The position numbers and the translations under genes were made by a program. A stretch of DNA of 64,000 nucleotides from Chitinophagaceae bacterium (GTDB lineage: Bacteria; Bacteroidota; Bacteroidia; Chitinophagales; Chitinophagaceae): contig JADKJI010000013.1 in the NCBI GenBank assembly GCA_016721085.1, forward strand, positions 91,153-155,152, written 5' to 3'. This document shows, in pieces, positions 38,395-47,916 of this stretch (position 1 is the first letter of the stretch; every line of letters begins with the position of its first letter). The notes beneath the pieces are model-generated. The model was not told the DNA's origin, did not search any database, and was given only the letters and a program-made list of their open reading frames with translations.

Positions 38395-40338
38395 TCAATG
38401 AATGACGCTGATTTTTTTAGTCTCCTGCATCCATTCTGTCTCAAACCGACAGTAATAAGTACCCGATGCCAGTTTATCGAGAGATTCGATAGTGATGGTA
38501 TGTACACCAGAACTAAGCCTGTTATTCATATTCACAACCCTTACTTCGCGACCAAGCATATCTGTAATAACCAGTTTCACAGTAGAAGGACGGGTTAACT
38601 TGAAACGAAGAGTTGCAGTGGAAACAGTTGGATTAGGGAATAACTGAAGTGCTAATTGTTGTTGTTGAACTGTCTTTTCCTTATTAGGATCTTTAAGCTT
38701 TACTAATGTAAGATTTTCTGAAAGGAAAATAGGAGCTCCAGTAAGTGGTATGTTCTCAAAAGGAATACTTGTACTTGCCATTGTGGCCGAGAAGTTCCAC
38801 TCCCTTCTATACAAATAGGGAGACACACTCATTGCCAGAGGAAACGAATAAGTGGCAGACGCTACTTCTGATTGATCGGTGGCCGTTTTTGCCCATAGAA
38901 CATAGGTATGGTTACCTATACTATCGGTAAAAGCACCACCACCAATAGTGGAGGGTAGTCCCATAGCAGCAGTACGACTGGCATTATATCTGGAATAACG
39001 TAAAATATCAGATACGGTCTTATTTGCTATTCCTTCATCTGAAAGCTGTTGCTGATAAACGCCTCCATTCTGGAGCGGGCCAATTCCTTCCAGTTTCTTA
39101 TAAAGTCCCATCAACTGATAAGGGTCATTTGCTTCGGCTTCCGATTTGGAATCACCCAACAGATATATATAAAGTTGCTTGATATCTTCTTGCTGGGATC
39201 TCACATGTGCTTTAATCACATAGTTTCGTTGCGCTTCAACCGAACCTATCATATCGTCCCACGATTTCCTTGAAATATTATTCTCTGTACATATAAAGTG
39301 CTTTTTGGGATATGTGCTATTATCGTACCCATAAGCAGTTAATACATCCTGCATCTTATTCTTTATAGAGATGAAAGTATCTACACCACTATCAGAATGT
39401 CTTGTATATGTGAATCCTCCAATAGCATTATTCCAATAGCGCAAATAATACATTGGATAATTATGATAACTCAATACATCGAAGTAAGCTCCTCCTTTTA
39501 ATGGAAAATCAGAACTTATAGTACCATCTACCGGGTTATCTGTATTTCGCAGAATAGCATCCAAAAAAGCAGGATAGCCGATTCCACCTGTTGATACATA
39601 CGCGGTAGGATCTACATACTTTATAACTTCATAACTTATACGAAGCATCCTGATATAGTTATAAATAGGCGCTCTCATATTTAACAGGTCGCATGGCGGA
39701 GGATTGTTTTCCCACCAATTACCTGCTTGTCCTGGGTCCTTATATGCGTTTGCCCCTACATCAAAATCAGGTTCGTTCATTATCTCCCAAAACTTTGTAA
39801 AGCCTTTATATCGGATAGCTACCTTATAGAGATAAGTCGCGTAAAGATTGTTATCATTTACCGGAGTGCCATTTTCTCCCGCATCCCAAATGGGATCATA
39901 CATGTTATTGAACATCTGGGAATGGATACTGCATCCACTATAAAAGCAGGGTCTTTATGCGTATCTTCAGGAAACCCGACAAAAACCGTTTGATCTCTTA
40001 CCCCCAAACTGAAATAATGTGCATATTCAGCAAGGGCGAAATCGTAATCCAAAATAATTAGTGAAGTATTCAGGAATATTAAGTCGAAATGTTTTGCATC
40101 CCGCACCAGGAACTCCTACAAGGGTATTACCAGCAGCAATATTTGATAGGGCCAGATTATCCCAGCTATTTCCATAATAACCAGGGTTAATGCCATACAT
40201 ATAATATCCGTTATAAGGCGGAACACTACCTGGGTCGTTGGCTGTATATGGTTGGGAAAAAGATGCAGAAGTGAATAATGCCAGCAGCATTATTATAAGC
40301 AGGTACCTGAAAGTATGATATGGTTTTCTGTTTAACAT
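38395..40338 (-). CDS. Clan GH-A-like glycoside hydrolase with T9SS C-terminal sorting domain, frameshifted
   Basis: About 647 residues when joined. The signal peptide is about 1-28 (ending ASFSQ). The catalytic acid/base is probably the glutamate of EIMNEPDF, and the nucleophile that of HFICTENNIS, the NEP and late-strand Glu pattern of clan GH-A barrels. The last 85 residues (LFPNPTVSTATLRF...GTYYCRFETEWMQETKKISVIH) form a type A Por secretion tail, directing export by the type IX system to the cell surface. Two single-base shifts break the gene: near 40045 (NIPEYFTNYFG continues as YDFALAEYAHYFS) and near 39915 (to QMFNNMYDPIWD). Exact GH family and substrate are not determined. It sits 74 bases downstream of crtY but is probably an independent unit. 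Confidence 0.82.
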
Positions 40339-40412
40339 AGGTCGGATGCGTCAATGAAGCAAGAATGCTGCCAAAATTCATTGACATGGATTAATAAACT
40401 AAAAACGAAGAA

Positions 40413-41559
40413 TTAAAGAATCTGTTGCAGTGCCGCTTTGAGAAATGGGAAAAATTGCAGGGTCCTCATGATCCTGATTTCCTCAGCCAGACTGGTTTCA
40501 TTATCAAGGAATTTAAAGACTGCCGCTGCTTCATTCTTTCGGAAAAGGCGGGAGAATATTTCCTTACAAGGAGGGGTTGCCTTTATCTAACAAATTAAGG
40601 AGTACACTATCATAAAAATGAAACCTTTGTGGAGCAGGGCTAATGGACTGAATATCTTTACCTTGTAGCATGCAAGCTACTATTGCACTAGACTGTTTCT
40701 GAATGAATTGAAACGTATATCCGGTTGACGATTTTGTTTGTCCACCAGCTATTCCAATATTAAAAATTCCATGTTCATAAACGGGAATTTGACATTTGTC
40801 ATTGGGATAATTCCGAACTCTTCTTCTTCGATGCTATAATCGTTTATGTGTAGGAAGTTCTCTATGTAATATTTCAACTCCTCATTGTAAACTTTTTTCT
40901 CCAACAGGGTTGCTGTGAACAAGGTATATTCAATTAATGCACTATCGGCACTAAGTGGTAATACATATACAAAGCTGGCTCCGGGAGTTTGATGAATTCG
41001 GAAATCCATCAAGGTCCCTTTGTTAGAGTAAATACCGGCTTTTCTGTTTTTATGATCCAGCCCTTGAAATGCTGTAGCAGATGATATGTTTTTGGAGCTC
41101 GGCGGGTGCACTGAAGATGGAATTGAATACAATGGTTCCATCGGTAAGAATTGTTTTGCCATTTAGTTCAATACTGCGACCGCTTTGCTGCATCTCTCCA
41201 AACTTTGCCTCTCCATATTCAATAGTTACAGATGGATGAGATGCAGCTTTTGCAAAACAGTGCTCGTAAAAATCTATACCCCTAATCATCTTATAAGTAT
41301 AAGGGGCCATTTGTAATGGGATGGCTTCGCCAGTATCATAAAAATCGAGATGCTCCCATTTCTTATGGACTATTTCTTCGAAATAACCAGGATCCTTTTC
41401 CCAGAAGCACCAGGTACGGTCATTTAATTTTTTCGGTGATTTTTCAATAAGCAATAATTTCTTATTGCGAAGAAGGTCGGCATCTATCATGCGGGAAAGC
41501 AAGCTGAGTCCAGCAGCTCCAGCGCCAATAATTATATAGTCGTAAGAAGAAGCGGGCAT
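40413..41559 (-). CDS. crtY: Lycopene beta-cyclase CrtY, broken by about four frameshifts
   Basis: Converts lycopene to beta-carotene at the membrane. The N-terminus has the dinucleotide-binding motif YDYIIIGAGAAGLSLLSRM. The coding frame then jumps near 41100 (to KTYHLLQHFKGWIIKTEK), near 41015 (to TLMDFRIHQTPGASFVYVLPLS), near 40770 (to PVYEHGIFNIGIAGGQTKSSTGYTFQFIQ in two pieces) and near 40570 (to the final FLDNETSLAEEIRIMRTLQFF), ending at 40413. All pieces together make about 382 residues, the normal length for the bacterial CrtY/lycopene cyclase family, so nothing seems lost. Most shifts sit at short homopolymers, which points to sequence error. The start codon overlaps the crtZ stop by one base (TAATG). 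Confidence 0.85.
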
Positions 41560-42068
41560 TATTCAGGTTGAGAAGGTGCATATTCCACCTGCTGGGCAGC
41601 CATCAGGGCCTTATCTTTCATAATCTTTTCCCAGTATTTCTTGTGCGCATAAAGCATCCCAAAAGATTCACCTTCATGTTTATCAAGATGTTTGTGATGC
41701 ATCTTATGCGCCCATCGTATTGCTCTAACATAATTGCTTTTGGAACGGGAGAACCATTTAAACCTTTGGTGAATGATTACATCATGAACCAGAAAATAGG
41801 CAGCACCATATGCCATGATGCCAAACCCTATCGCTTGTTGCCAGTAACGAGCTTCTAGTGTGCCATATAAAATGCAGAGAAAACTGGGAACAGCAAATAT
41901 TACAAAGAAGGCATCATTCTTTTCAAAAAACCCGGGCCTCACCCTGTGATGATCTTCATGCAAATACCACAGAAAACCATGCATCACATATTTATGCGTT
42001 AACCAGGTGATACCTTCCATTACTACGAATGTTCCTACTAAAACAAGTATATATAATACTACCGCCAT
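41559..42068 (-). CDS. crtZ: Beta-carotene hydroxylase CrtZ
   Basis: Di-iron membrane hydroxylase that adds the 3 and 3' hydroxyls to beta-carotene, giving zeaxanthin. From the chosen start (ATG at 42068, reading MAVVLYILVLVGTFVVMEG) the protein is 169 residues. A longer frame reaches back to 42128 but would overlap idi by 49 bases and adds no family sequence. The histidine clusters of the fatty-acid-hydroxylase-like family are present: HKYVMH, HEDHH, then HDVIIHQR, and HKMHHKHLDKH. It is hydrophobic at both ends. It is 11 bases after idi and overlaps crtY by one base, so it is within one operon. Confidence 0.93.
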   Translation of the reverse strand: MAVVLYILVLVGTFVVMEGITWLTHKYVMHGFLWYLHEDHHRVRPGFFEKNDAFFVIFAVPSFLCILYGTLEARYWQQAIGFGIMAYGAAYFLVHDVIIHQRFKWFSRSKSNYVRAIRWAHKMHHKHLDKHEGESFGMLYAHKKYWEKIMKDKALMAAQQVEYAPSQPE

Positions 42069-42079
42069 AACTACTTCTA

Positions 42080-42637
42080 TTAAGAAATTAAAACCTGCTG
42101 ATTGGCCGATTGATGGGTAACCGCCCATTCTTTCACTTTGGGAAAAGCAATATGGAACCAGGTGGTATACTTATCAGGATGTGATTGGAGTGATTCTTCA
42201 ATCGCGTCAATGCTCTTGTAACAATAATCCTTAACTTCAGACGGATTAGGTTTAAAGGGACCTTCAAACAGGCCTGCATATACATGATCGAATTCATGTT
42301 CAATCAATCCATTGTCGAATTCACTACGATAAGAAAAGTCAAATATTTTTTTAACTGGAGTGCTGAAACCCATTTCTTCCCTTAAGCGGCGTGAAGCTGC
42401 CTGGTCGGTTGTTTCGCCGGGATTGGGATGACTGCAACAGGCATTTGTCCATAAGCCTCCGCTATGGTATTTTTCTGCAGCTCTTTGCTGCAATAGCATT
42501 TCACCCTTGCTGTTGAATATGAAAACACTGAACGCCCTGTGAAGAAGGCCTTTTCGATGTGCTTCCATTTTCTCCATTACACCAACAGGTTCGTCATGTT
42601 CATTTACCAGAATCACTTCCTGTACTTCATTCATCAT
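42080..42637 (-). CDS. idi: Isopentenyl-diphosphate delta-isomerase, type 1
   Basis: Interconverts isopentenyl and dimethylallyl diphosphate, feeding the C5 pool for carotenoids. 185 residues, the usual length. The Nudix-type helix reads GETTDQAASRRLREEMG (74-90). The active-site cysteine is in TNACCSHP (C67 or C68), and the second catalytic glutamate is in EHEFDHVYAG. The start MMNEVQEVILVNEHDEP agrees with the family; codon 1 or 2 may be used. It is 7 bases after crtB and 11 before crtZ. Its presence inside a crt operon is common in Bacteroidota. Confidence 0.95.
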   Translation of the reverse strand: MMNEVQEVILVNEHDEPVGVMEKMEAHRKGLLHRAFSVFIFNSKGEMLLQQRAAEKYHSGGLWTNACCSHPNPGETTDQAASRRLREEMGFSTPVKKIFDFSYRSEFDNGLIEHEFDHVYAGLFEGPFKPNPSEVKDYCYKSIDAIEESLQSHPDKYTTWFHIAFPKVKEWAVTHQSANQQVLIS

Positions 42638-42644
42638 ACAATCA

Positions 42645-43481
42645 CTAGATTAATTTCAACTGATTCTTCACGCCAGCCCTTACCAGGATCATAGCCTTGT
42701 GATAGTTGGGTATCCGTATCCTGGTTTCAAGGATTTGTGAAGGTTGGGTTTTACGTATCTTTTTGAAGAGCGAAAGGTAGTATTTGTAAGCCACATAAAC
42801 GCCAAAACGGGCTTTCCATGGCAGCATTAGTATTCCTTCATACGCATGTTGGAAATCGGTGGCAATATCTTCTTCTATCTGTGCTTTTGTATGGCGGTTA
42901 AAATTCGAAAAATCAACCCCCGGGAAATAGGTCCGGTTCAGGGAATGATAATCAGCTTTCAAATCGCGAAGGAAATTCACTTTCTGGAAAGCAGCCCCCA
43001 GTGATTGGGCTGATGGTTTAAGTTTGGCATACAATTCCTTATCCCCATCACAAAATACAAAAAGGCACATCAATCCTACAACTTCCGCACTTCCATAAAT
43101 ATAATCGTTATACTGCTTCTCGTCGTAAGCTTGCTTATGAAGATCCATCTCCATGCTCCTGAAGAATGCCTCTACCAGATCATGGCTGATATTGTACTGG
43201 TTAACCGTTAACTGGAAACTATGCAAAATAGGATTCAGGCTCACTTTCCGCTCAATAGCCTCAAATGTGGCAGCCTTGAATTCTTTGAGCAAAATCTCCT
43301 TGTCGTGCTGGTGAAAAGTATCCACTATCTCATCTGCAAAACGCACCAATCCATAGATATTATAAATGGGAATGCGCAAATCATTATGCAGCAACCGGAT
43401 GGCGCTGGCAAATGAGGTGCTGTACTCCTCGGTGGTGATCCTGCTGCAGAGTTGGCTTACTTTATGGAACAATGGCATCAT
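42645..43481 (-). CDS. crtB: Phytoene synthase CrtB
   Basis: Condenses two geranylgeranyl diphosphates to phytoene. 278 residues. Both Asp-rich substrate/magnesium motifs are present: D50-EIVD54 and D173-LKAD177. The surrounding RTYFP motif and the early STSFASAIRLL segment are typical of squalene/phytoene synthases. It lies 122 bases after crtI, the only sizeable gap in the operon, and that gap holds a TTGTTTAAC box and a -7-like sequence (see 43528-43555), so a second promoter here is possible. crtE (GGPP synthase) is not present in the window. Confidence 0.95.
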   Translation of the reverse strand: MMPLFHKVSQLCSRITTEEYSTSFASAIRLLHNDLRIPIYNIYGLVRFADEIVDTFHQHDKEILLKEFKAATFEAIERKVSLNPILHSFQLTVNQYNISHDLVEAFFRSMEMDLHKQAYDEKQYNDYIYGSAEVVGLMCLFVFCDGDKELYAKLKPSAQSLGAAFQKVNFLRDLKADYHSLNRTYFPGVDFSNFNRHTKAQIEEDIATDFQHAYEGILMLPWKARFGVYVAYKYYLSLFKKIRKTQPSQILETRIRIPNYHKAMILVRAGVKNQLKLI

Positions 43482-43527
43482 ACGTTTATCAATTTACTGA
43501 ATTTGCAGCTTTATGATATGAGTTTTT

Positions 43528-43555
43528 CTAAAATATCTACTATTTTGTTTAACAA
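43528..43555 (-). promoter_or_regulatory. Possible internal promoter/operator upstream of crtB
   Basis: In the 122-base crtI-crtB gap the minus strand carries TTG, 17 bases, then TATTTTAG (7 of 8 to TAnnTTTG), and a TTAAAC box at 43547-43552 inside the spacer. The spacing is a little short for the Bacteroidota consensus. The box matches those over the sigma-factor promoter. Confidence 0.35.
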
Positions 43556-43603
43556 TTACGGCAATTATTCCTCAAACACTTAACTGCCATCAAATTAGCA
43601 ACA

Positions 43604-45075
43604 TCAATACTGAAGCATCTTCAATACCTCTCCTGCTACTATCTCACCACTAATCAGGCTGGGGGGTACACCAGGACCAGGTACGGTTAGCTGCCCTGTA
43701 TAAAATAAATTGTCTACTTTTTTGCTTTTGCATGAGGGGCGGAAAATAGCTGTCTGCATAAGGGTATTGGCTAAACCATAAGCATTCCCTTTGAACGAAT
43801 TATAATCCTTTACAAAATCTGTATAGGCAAACGACTTTTGGTAGATGATGGAATCGCGCACTGATTCTCCAATATGTTTTTCAAAACGATCTACTATAAG
43901 GTCGAAATATTTTTTCCTCACCGCTTCCGTATCATCGCTTAATCCGGCAGCAACAGGAATCAGGAATACCAGATTCTCAGATCCTTCGGGCGCTACAGTT
44001 GGGTCGGTTACAGAGGAAGCACTAACATAAAACAGCGGTTGCGTTGGCCATTCCTTAGTAGTGTATATTTCTATCGCATGCTTATCAAAAGGAACATCAA
44101 AGAAAAGCATATGATGCAAAACACTTTTCAATCGCTTATTGAGTCCAACATAATATAACAAACAAGAAGGCGCCATCAGTCTTTTTTCCCAATATTCCGG
44201 AGAATAGGACTGATGTGAAGCGGGCAATAATTTCGACTCAATGAATTGATAATCGGCACCGCCTATTACGGCATCAGCTTCATAAACTCCTGTATCTGTA
44301 TGCACTTTCTTTGCTGCGTTCGATTGTATTTCTATCCTGTTTACATTCTCGTTGAATTGGAATGTAACCCCTTTTTCTATGGCTAACTTATACATTCCTT
44401 CAACAACACTATACATACCTCCTTTTGGATACCAGGTACCGCCCACTATATCGGAATAGTTCATCAGGCTATATAAAGCAGGTGTATTTTCAGGTAAGGC
44501 TCCTAGGAATAAAACGGGAAACTCCAGCAGCTGACAGATACGTGGATGAGTAAAATACTTACGGATATGTTTCTTCATGGAGGTAAGTAAATCGAGACGC
44601 AAAGCGCCTTTCATTACATCCCAATCAATGAATTCAGTGATAGATAAGCCTGGTTTGAATACCAGCTTTTGCATGCCTACCCTGTATTTATATGCGGCTT
44701 CTTCCAAAAAAGCATCCAATTTTTGGCGGCCCCTGGCTCCCATGACTCCAGCACTTCGCGAAAGGCTTCATAACTGGCTGGCACATCCGTAAATCCGGAT
44801 TCCCAATAAACACGATAAGATGGATCGAGTCGTTCTAATGTATAATAGTCTTCTACTTTCTTTCCAAAACTCGCGAAATATCTTTCGAATACATCACGCA
44901 TCCAATACCAACTTGGCCCCATATCGAATGTGAAACCGTCTTCTTTCAATTGCCTGGCTCTGCCTCCGGGTGTTGGCTGTTTCTCCAATACAGTCACTTC
45001 AAGACCATCTTTGGCCATGAAGGTGGCTGCTGCCAATCCGGCAAATCCGCTTCCAATAACTACAATCTTTTTCAG
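43604..45075 (-). CDS. crtI: Phytoene desaturase CrtI, one frameshift, unusual start
   Basis: FAD-dependent desaturase converting phytoene to lycopene, about 490 residues as expected. The N-terminal Rossmann motif is KKIVVIGSGFAGLAAATF, followed by LEKQPTPGGRARQ. The C-terminal FAD motif is NLFYTGQLTVPGPGVPPSLISGEIVA. The frame shifts by one base near 44735 in a GGGGCC run (SWEPGA joins ARGRQKLDAFLEEAAYKYR). No ATG, GTG or TTG lies in frame before the Rossmann motif; the only choices are CTG at 45075 or ATT at 45078 after a stop that overlaps the sigma-factor end. So either a rare start codon is used or a base is wrong. It is 10 bases after the sigma-factor stop, in the same operon. Confidence 0.9.
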
Positions 45076-45085
45076 AATACTATTT

Positions 45086-45598
45086 TTAGTTTAACTCAAC
45101 CTTTTGCAGTTGTTCCTTCAGTAATTTACGGGCAAAATGAATACGACTCTTTATTGTTCCTAAAGGTTCTTCCAGCATATCTGCAATTTCATGGTATTTA
45201 TAACCATCAAAATATAGCAGGAAGGGATTCCTGAAAATTTCAGGCAGGTTATGAATGGCCAGTTGAATATCTTTTAAGCGAAGATTACTTTCAGCTGGAT
45301 TACTCACCACTACAGAAGGACTGCTATTGAGCAAAAACTCATTAGGGGTAGAATCGAATATCGTCTGTTGCTTGGCTTTACGACGATAGTTATTGATGAA
45401 GATATTACGCATGATGGTGTACAACCAGGCTTTGATGTTGGTACCCACATGGTATTTGTCTTTGTTAGAGAGCGCACGGAACAACGTTTCCTGAAACAGA
45501 TCTTTTGCCGCCTCGTTATCGCGAGTCAGGGTAATAGCAAAAGGTTTAAGAAATTCAGCATTTGAAACCAGTAACTGGTTAAATTCTAGCGTTGACAT
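45086..45598 (-). CDS. ECF-type RNA polymerase sigma factor of the carotenoid operon
   Basis: 170 residues. Region 2 is about 17-80 (AAKDLFQETLFRALSNKDKY then IKAWLYTIMRNIFINNYRR), binding the -10 element. Region 4 is about 112-164 (LAIHNLPEIFRNPFLLYFDGYKYHEIADML then GTIKSRIHFARKLL), a helix-turn-helix for the -35 element. No anti-sigma gene is adjacent. It lies between the MerR regulator and crtI on the same strand, with a 129-base gap upstream that carries its promoter and five GTTTAA boxes, and 10 bases before crtI. It probably directs transcription of carotenoid genes here or elsewhere, e.g. an unlinked crtE; this is inferred from position. Confidence 0.92.
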   Translation of the reverse strand: MSTLEFNQLLVSNAEFLKPFAITLTRDNEAAKDLFQETLFRALSNKDKYHVGTNIKAWLYTIMRNIFINNYRRKAKQQTIFDSTPNEFLLNSSPSVVVSNPAESNLRLKDIQLAIHNLPEIFRNPFLLYFDGYKYHEIADMLEEPLGTIKSRIHFARKLLKEQLQKVELN

Positions 45599-45608
45599 GG
45601 CAAAGAGT

Positions 45609-45726
45609 GTTTAATGAATTACAATGCAAACTTAAACAATAATTACCCAGGCCCAAGAATTTTTGTTTAATATTTTGCTAAAAAAGATTAAACAATCGTA
45701 GCGCTTTAAAAACCAGCTATTTAAAC
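45609..45726 (-). promoter_or_regulatory. Sigma/crt promoter (TTG-N19-TAAGTTTG) with five GTTTAA/TTAAAC boxes
   Basis: On the minus strand TTG (45654-45656), 19 bases, then TAAGTTTG (45627-45634) matches the Bacteroidota housekeeping pattern TTTG/TAnnTTTG. The hexamer GTTTAA or its complement occurs at 45609, 45632, 45665, 45688 and 45721 (start positions) in 118 bp; the copy at 45632 overlaps the -7 element. A longer shared form is about ATTAAACAAT. A further copy at 46644 is just upstream of the MerR start and one at 43547 lies before crtB. These are likely operators for the MerR/CarH-like protein, an inference. Confidence 0.55.
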
Positions 45727-45727
45727 A

Positions 45728-46615
45728 TTAACTATTTCTAAAACTGGCTACAAAATCATGTACTTCAGCTAAAGATTTCTTGAAAATAAAGCCTTTTGAA
45801 GGGGCTTTGTGGACGTTTTGGACGAACTGTCCTGATACAACAAAGGGGATTTCTGGTACCTGTTCTTTTAGAGTATTCAGGTATTTCTCCATTTTTAATT
45901 GTCCAACAACAGATGTGATATGTGTATAGAGGTATTGAGGTTTCTTAATATTTGAGATATAGGCAACATCTTTCAACGGCACATTTGCACCCAGGTATAA
46001 CACCATCACCCCCCTGCTTTTCAACAGATAGTAAACATAGAGTAGACCCAGTTCATGATACTCTGTTTCGGGAAGGAAGAGTAATACGGTTTTCCCTGTT
46101 GGGAAACGGTTAGTAGCGCTTTCAATTCCTACCAGCAATTTCTGGCGGATGATATTTGTTACCAGATGCTCTTGTGCAGGATTTATATGATTTGTCTGCC
46201 ACAGAATTCCTACTCTTTCAAGAAAAGGAAATAAGAGATTATTGATAGCTTTTTCGATGCCTTTTGTCTGGATGTATATATCCAGATCAGCTTCAAACTT
46301 ATCAGTAGCCAGATCCACCATATGTCCAATCAGTGCATTGATCTGTCTTTCCTGTTGTGCCTGTATATCTGTAAGCGATTGAAGTTTAAGATGAATTTCG
46401 GATGTATTCATCTTATCGATATGGGAAATCTTAAACCCATATTTATTGAGCAGTGCTATATTAAGAACCGTTTTCAGCTCATCTCCAGTATAGTAACGGA
46501 TATTGGTTTCAGTTCGCTGCGGCTTCAAGAATGAATAGCGCTGCTCCCAAATCCTGATAGTATGGGCTTTTATGCCTGAAAGGCACTCCAGATCCTTTAT
46601 GGTAAATGAGTTCAT
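45728..46615 (-). CDS. MerR-family regulator with cobalamin-binding domain, CarH/LitR type
   Basis: 295 residues. The N-terminal MerR helix-turn-helix is about 1-70 (TIKDLECLSGIKAHTIRIWEQRYSFLKPQRTETNIRYY). A helical bundle and B12-binding fold follow. The signature W-x9-EH is present as W139...E149-H150, and ExHxxG as E185-Y-H187-E-L-G190, so H187 can be the lower axial cobalt ligand as in the photoreceptors CarH and LitR. These use adenosylcobalamin to repress carotenoid genes in the dark and release DNA in light. The residue after the tryptophan is Q140, where Thermus CarH has a histidine that binds cobalt after photolysis. It heads the carotenoid operon, which supports light- or B12-dependent control. 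B12 binding is inferred from motifs only. Confidence 0.88.
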   Translation of the reverse strand: MNSFTIKDLECLSGIKAHTIRIWEQRYSFLKPQRTETNIRYYTGDELKTVLNIALLNKYGFKISHIDKMNTSEIHLKLQSLTDIQAQQERQINALIGHMVDLATDKFEADLDIYIQTKGIEKAINNLLFPFLERVGILWQTNHINPAQEHLVTNIIRQKLLVGIESATNRFPTGKTVLLFLPETEYHELGLLYVYYLLKSRGVMVLYLGANVPLKDVAYISNIKKPQYLYTHITSVVGQLKMEKYLNTLKEQVPEIPFVVSGQFVQNVHKAPSKGFIFKKSLAEVHDFVASFRNS

Positions 46616-46651
46616 GGCTTAATTACAAAAAAGAAGGAGAAAGGTTTAATG

Positions 46652-47000
46652 AAGTTCAAAAGGTTCAAGGGGTTCAAAAAGTTCCCCCGACGCGTCGGGG
46701 GGAATACATAAACCGCAGAGACGCGGTTTTTGAGTAATTCTTCTTGTTTGACCCACACGACCCGAAGGGGGGGGGGGGCCCCACGGGGGGGGTGCCTTTC
46801 CAGGAAAAAAAAGGGTTCCCCCCCGCCGGGCCTCCCCGCGCTCCTCCTCGGGTTTTTTTGGGCCCTGGGGGTTCAAGAACAAAAAAGAGACGCGGAGACG
46901 CAGGGAGAAATCCTCTGCGGCTCCGGGTCTCTGCGTGAAAAAAAGCGGGTTGTTACACCCGCCTTTGGAACTTTTTGAACTCTTGGAACCTTTTGAACTT
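46652..47000. repeat. Nested inverted-repeat element between MerR and CpsB-type genes
   Basis: The gap 46616-46998 has no convincing gene. Its ends are 34-bp inverted arms (46652-46685 and 46967-47000, about 30 of 34 matching) built from a GGTTCAAAA-like repeat of period about nine. Inside are a palindrome CCCCCGACGCGTCGGGGG (46684-46701), a GAGACGC-type hairpin half at 46713 and others near 46888-46935, and a GC hairpin GCGGGTTGTTACACCCGC. The stretch 46765-46875 is full of G and C homopolymers and looks corrupted. The right arm overlaps the stop codon of the next gene. Confidence 0.7.
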
Positions 47001-47744
47001 AAATAAGTTTCGTATTCATTAATCGGTCTTTCTGAACTAACTCCTGCACCACTTTCGAAACCGCCGGCGAATTTCGTAATGCATCCAGATGCCGAAGATG
47101 ATGAAGGTCGGTGCCTACTAAATCTATATAGTCTTGCTTTAAAAGATACTGCGCCATTTCCTGATTCTGCTTTCCATAGTATCCTGCCAATGAAAGCAGG
47201 TTCATTTGGAAAAGACAGCCAGCATTCTTCAATTCGTCATAAACTTTCTTTTGAGAGCCCAGATACGAATATCGTTCGGGATGTGCTAATATAGGTTGAT
47301 ACCCGTTCAACTGTAATTGGAATAACTGCTGCTTATAATCACCTGGGCATTGCTACAAAAGAGAATTCCACCAATACCATATTTCCACTTATGGTACGCA
47401 GTTTTGCACCCGATTCCAGTAAACCACTGAAATGATCGTCCATATAATATTCTGCAGCAGCAGATATTACAGTAGATGGATGAACTTGTTTCAGATGGGC
47501 GGTAAGTAATGCATGAGCCCCATCAATGGTTTCATCAGTATTTGGATAGAGGTCCTTAAAAATATGTGGAGTAGCAATAAATCTTTTAAACCCCAGATCT
47601 TCCAAACCCTTTTATCAACTCCAGTGAATTATCTACATCCGTCGATCCATCGTCAATACCCGGCATCAAATGCGAATGCATATCTACAGCGAGGTCGCTG
47701 TAAGAGACGGTGGAGGGGGGGGATTTTTTGAAGAAAGAAAACAT
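46999..47744 (-). CDS. CpsB/CapC-type tyrosine-protein phosphatase (PHP fold), frameshifted
   Basis: About 248 residues joined, the normal size. The start is MFSFFKKSPPSTVSYSDLAVD, then the metal-binding motif DMHSHLMPGIDDGS. A one-base surplus in a T-run near 47611 moves the frame to LEDLGFKRFIATPHIFKDLYPNT, and another shift near 47340 moves it to GDYKQQLFQLQLNGYQPILAHPERYSYL; it ends at 46999. The TPH, AAEYYMDD, HPERY and GTDLHHLR motifs supply the trinuclear metal site of the PHP-type capsule phosphatases (YwqE/CpsB). Such enzymes dephosphorylate the tyrosine kinase that controls polysaccharide chain export. It is the last gene of the exopolysaccharide locus. Confidence 0.88.
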
Positions 47745-47916
47745 GAGGGTTAATTAGGAAATGAGGTAATGTGGAAATGTGAAAATTAGGAAATGTGGAA
47801 ATTGCAATTGAAACCGAAATGATGAAAATTATTAAAATTGAATTATTACACCATTCATCTCATATTAAAAATTACATTAGCAAAATTTAATCAAATGCTT
47901 ACCGGCTGGTAAATTT

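Noticed and set aside
42069..42128. Longer N-terminus for CrtZ (start at 42128)
   Set aside because: Overlaps idi and adds residues absent from the family; the ATG at 42068 fits operon spacing.
46646..46978. Open frames on both strands in the GC-rich patch after the MerR gene
   Set aside because: They consist of repeat-derived and homopolymer sequence (Pro/Gly-rich in every frame) and have no family resemblance.
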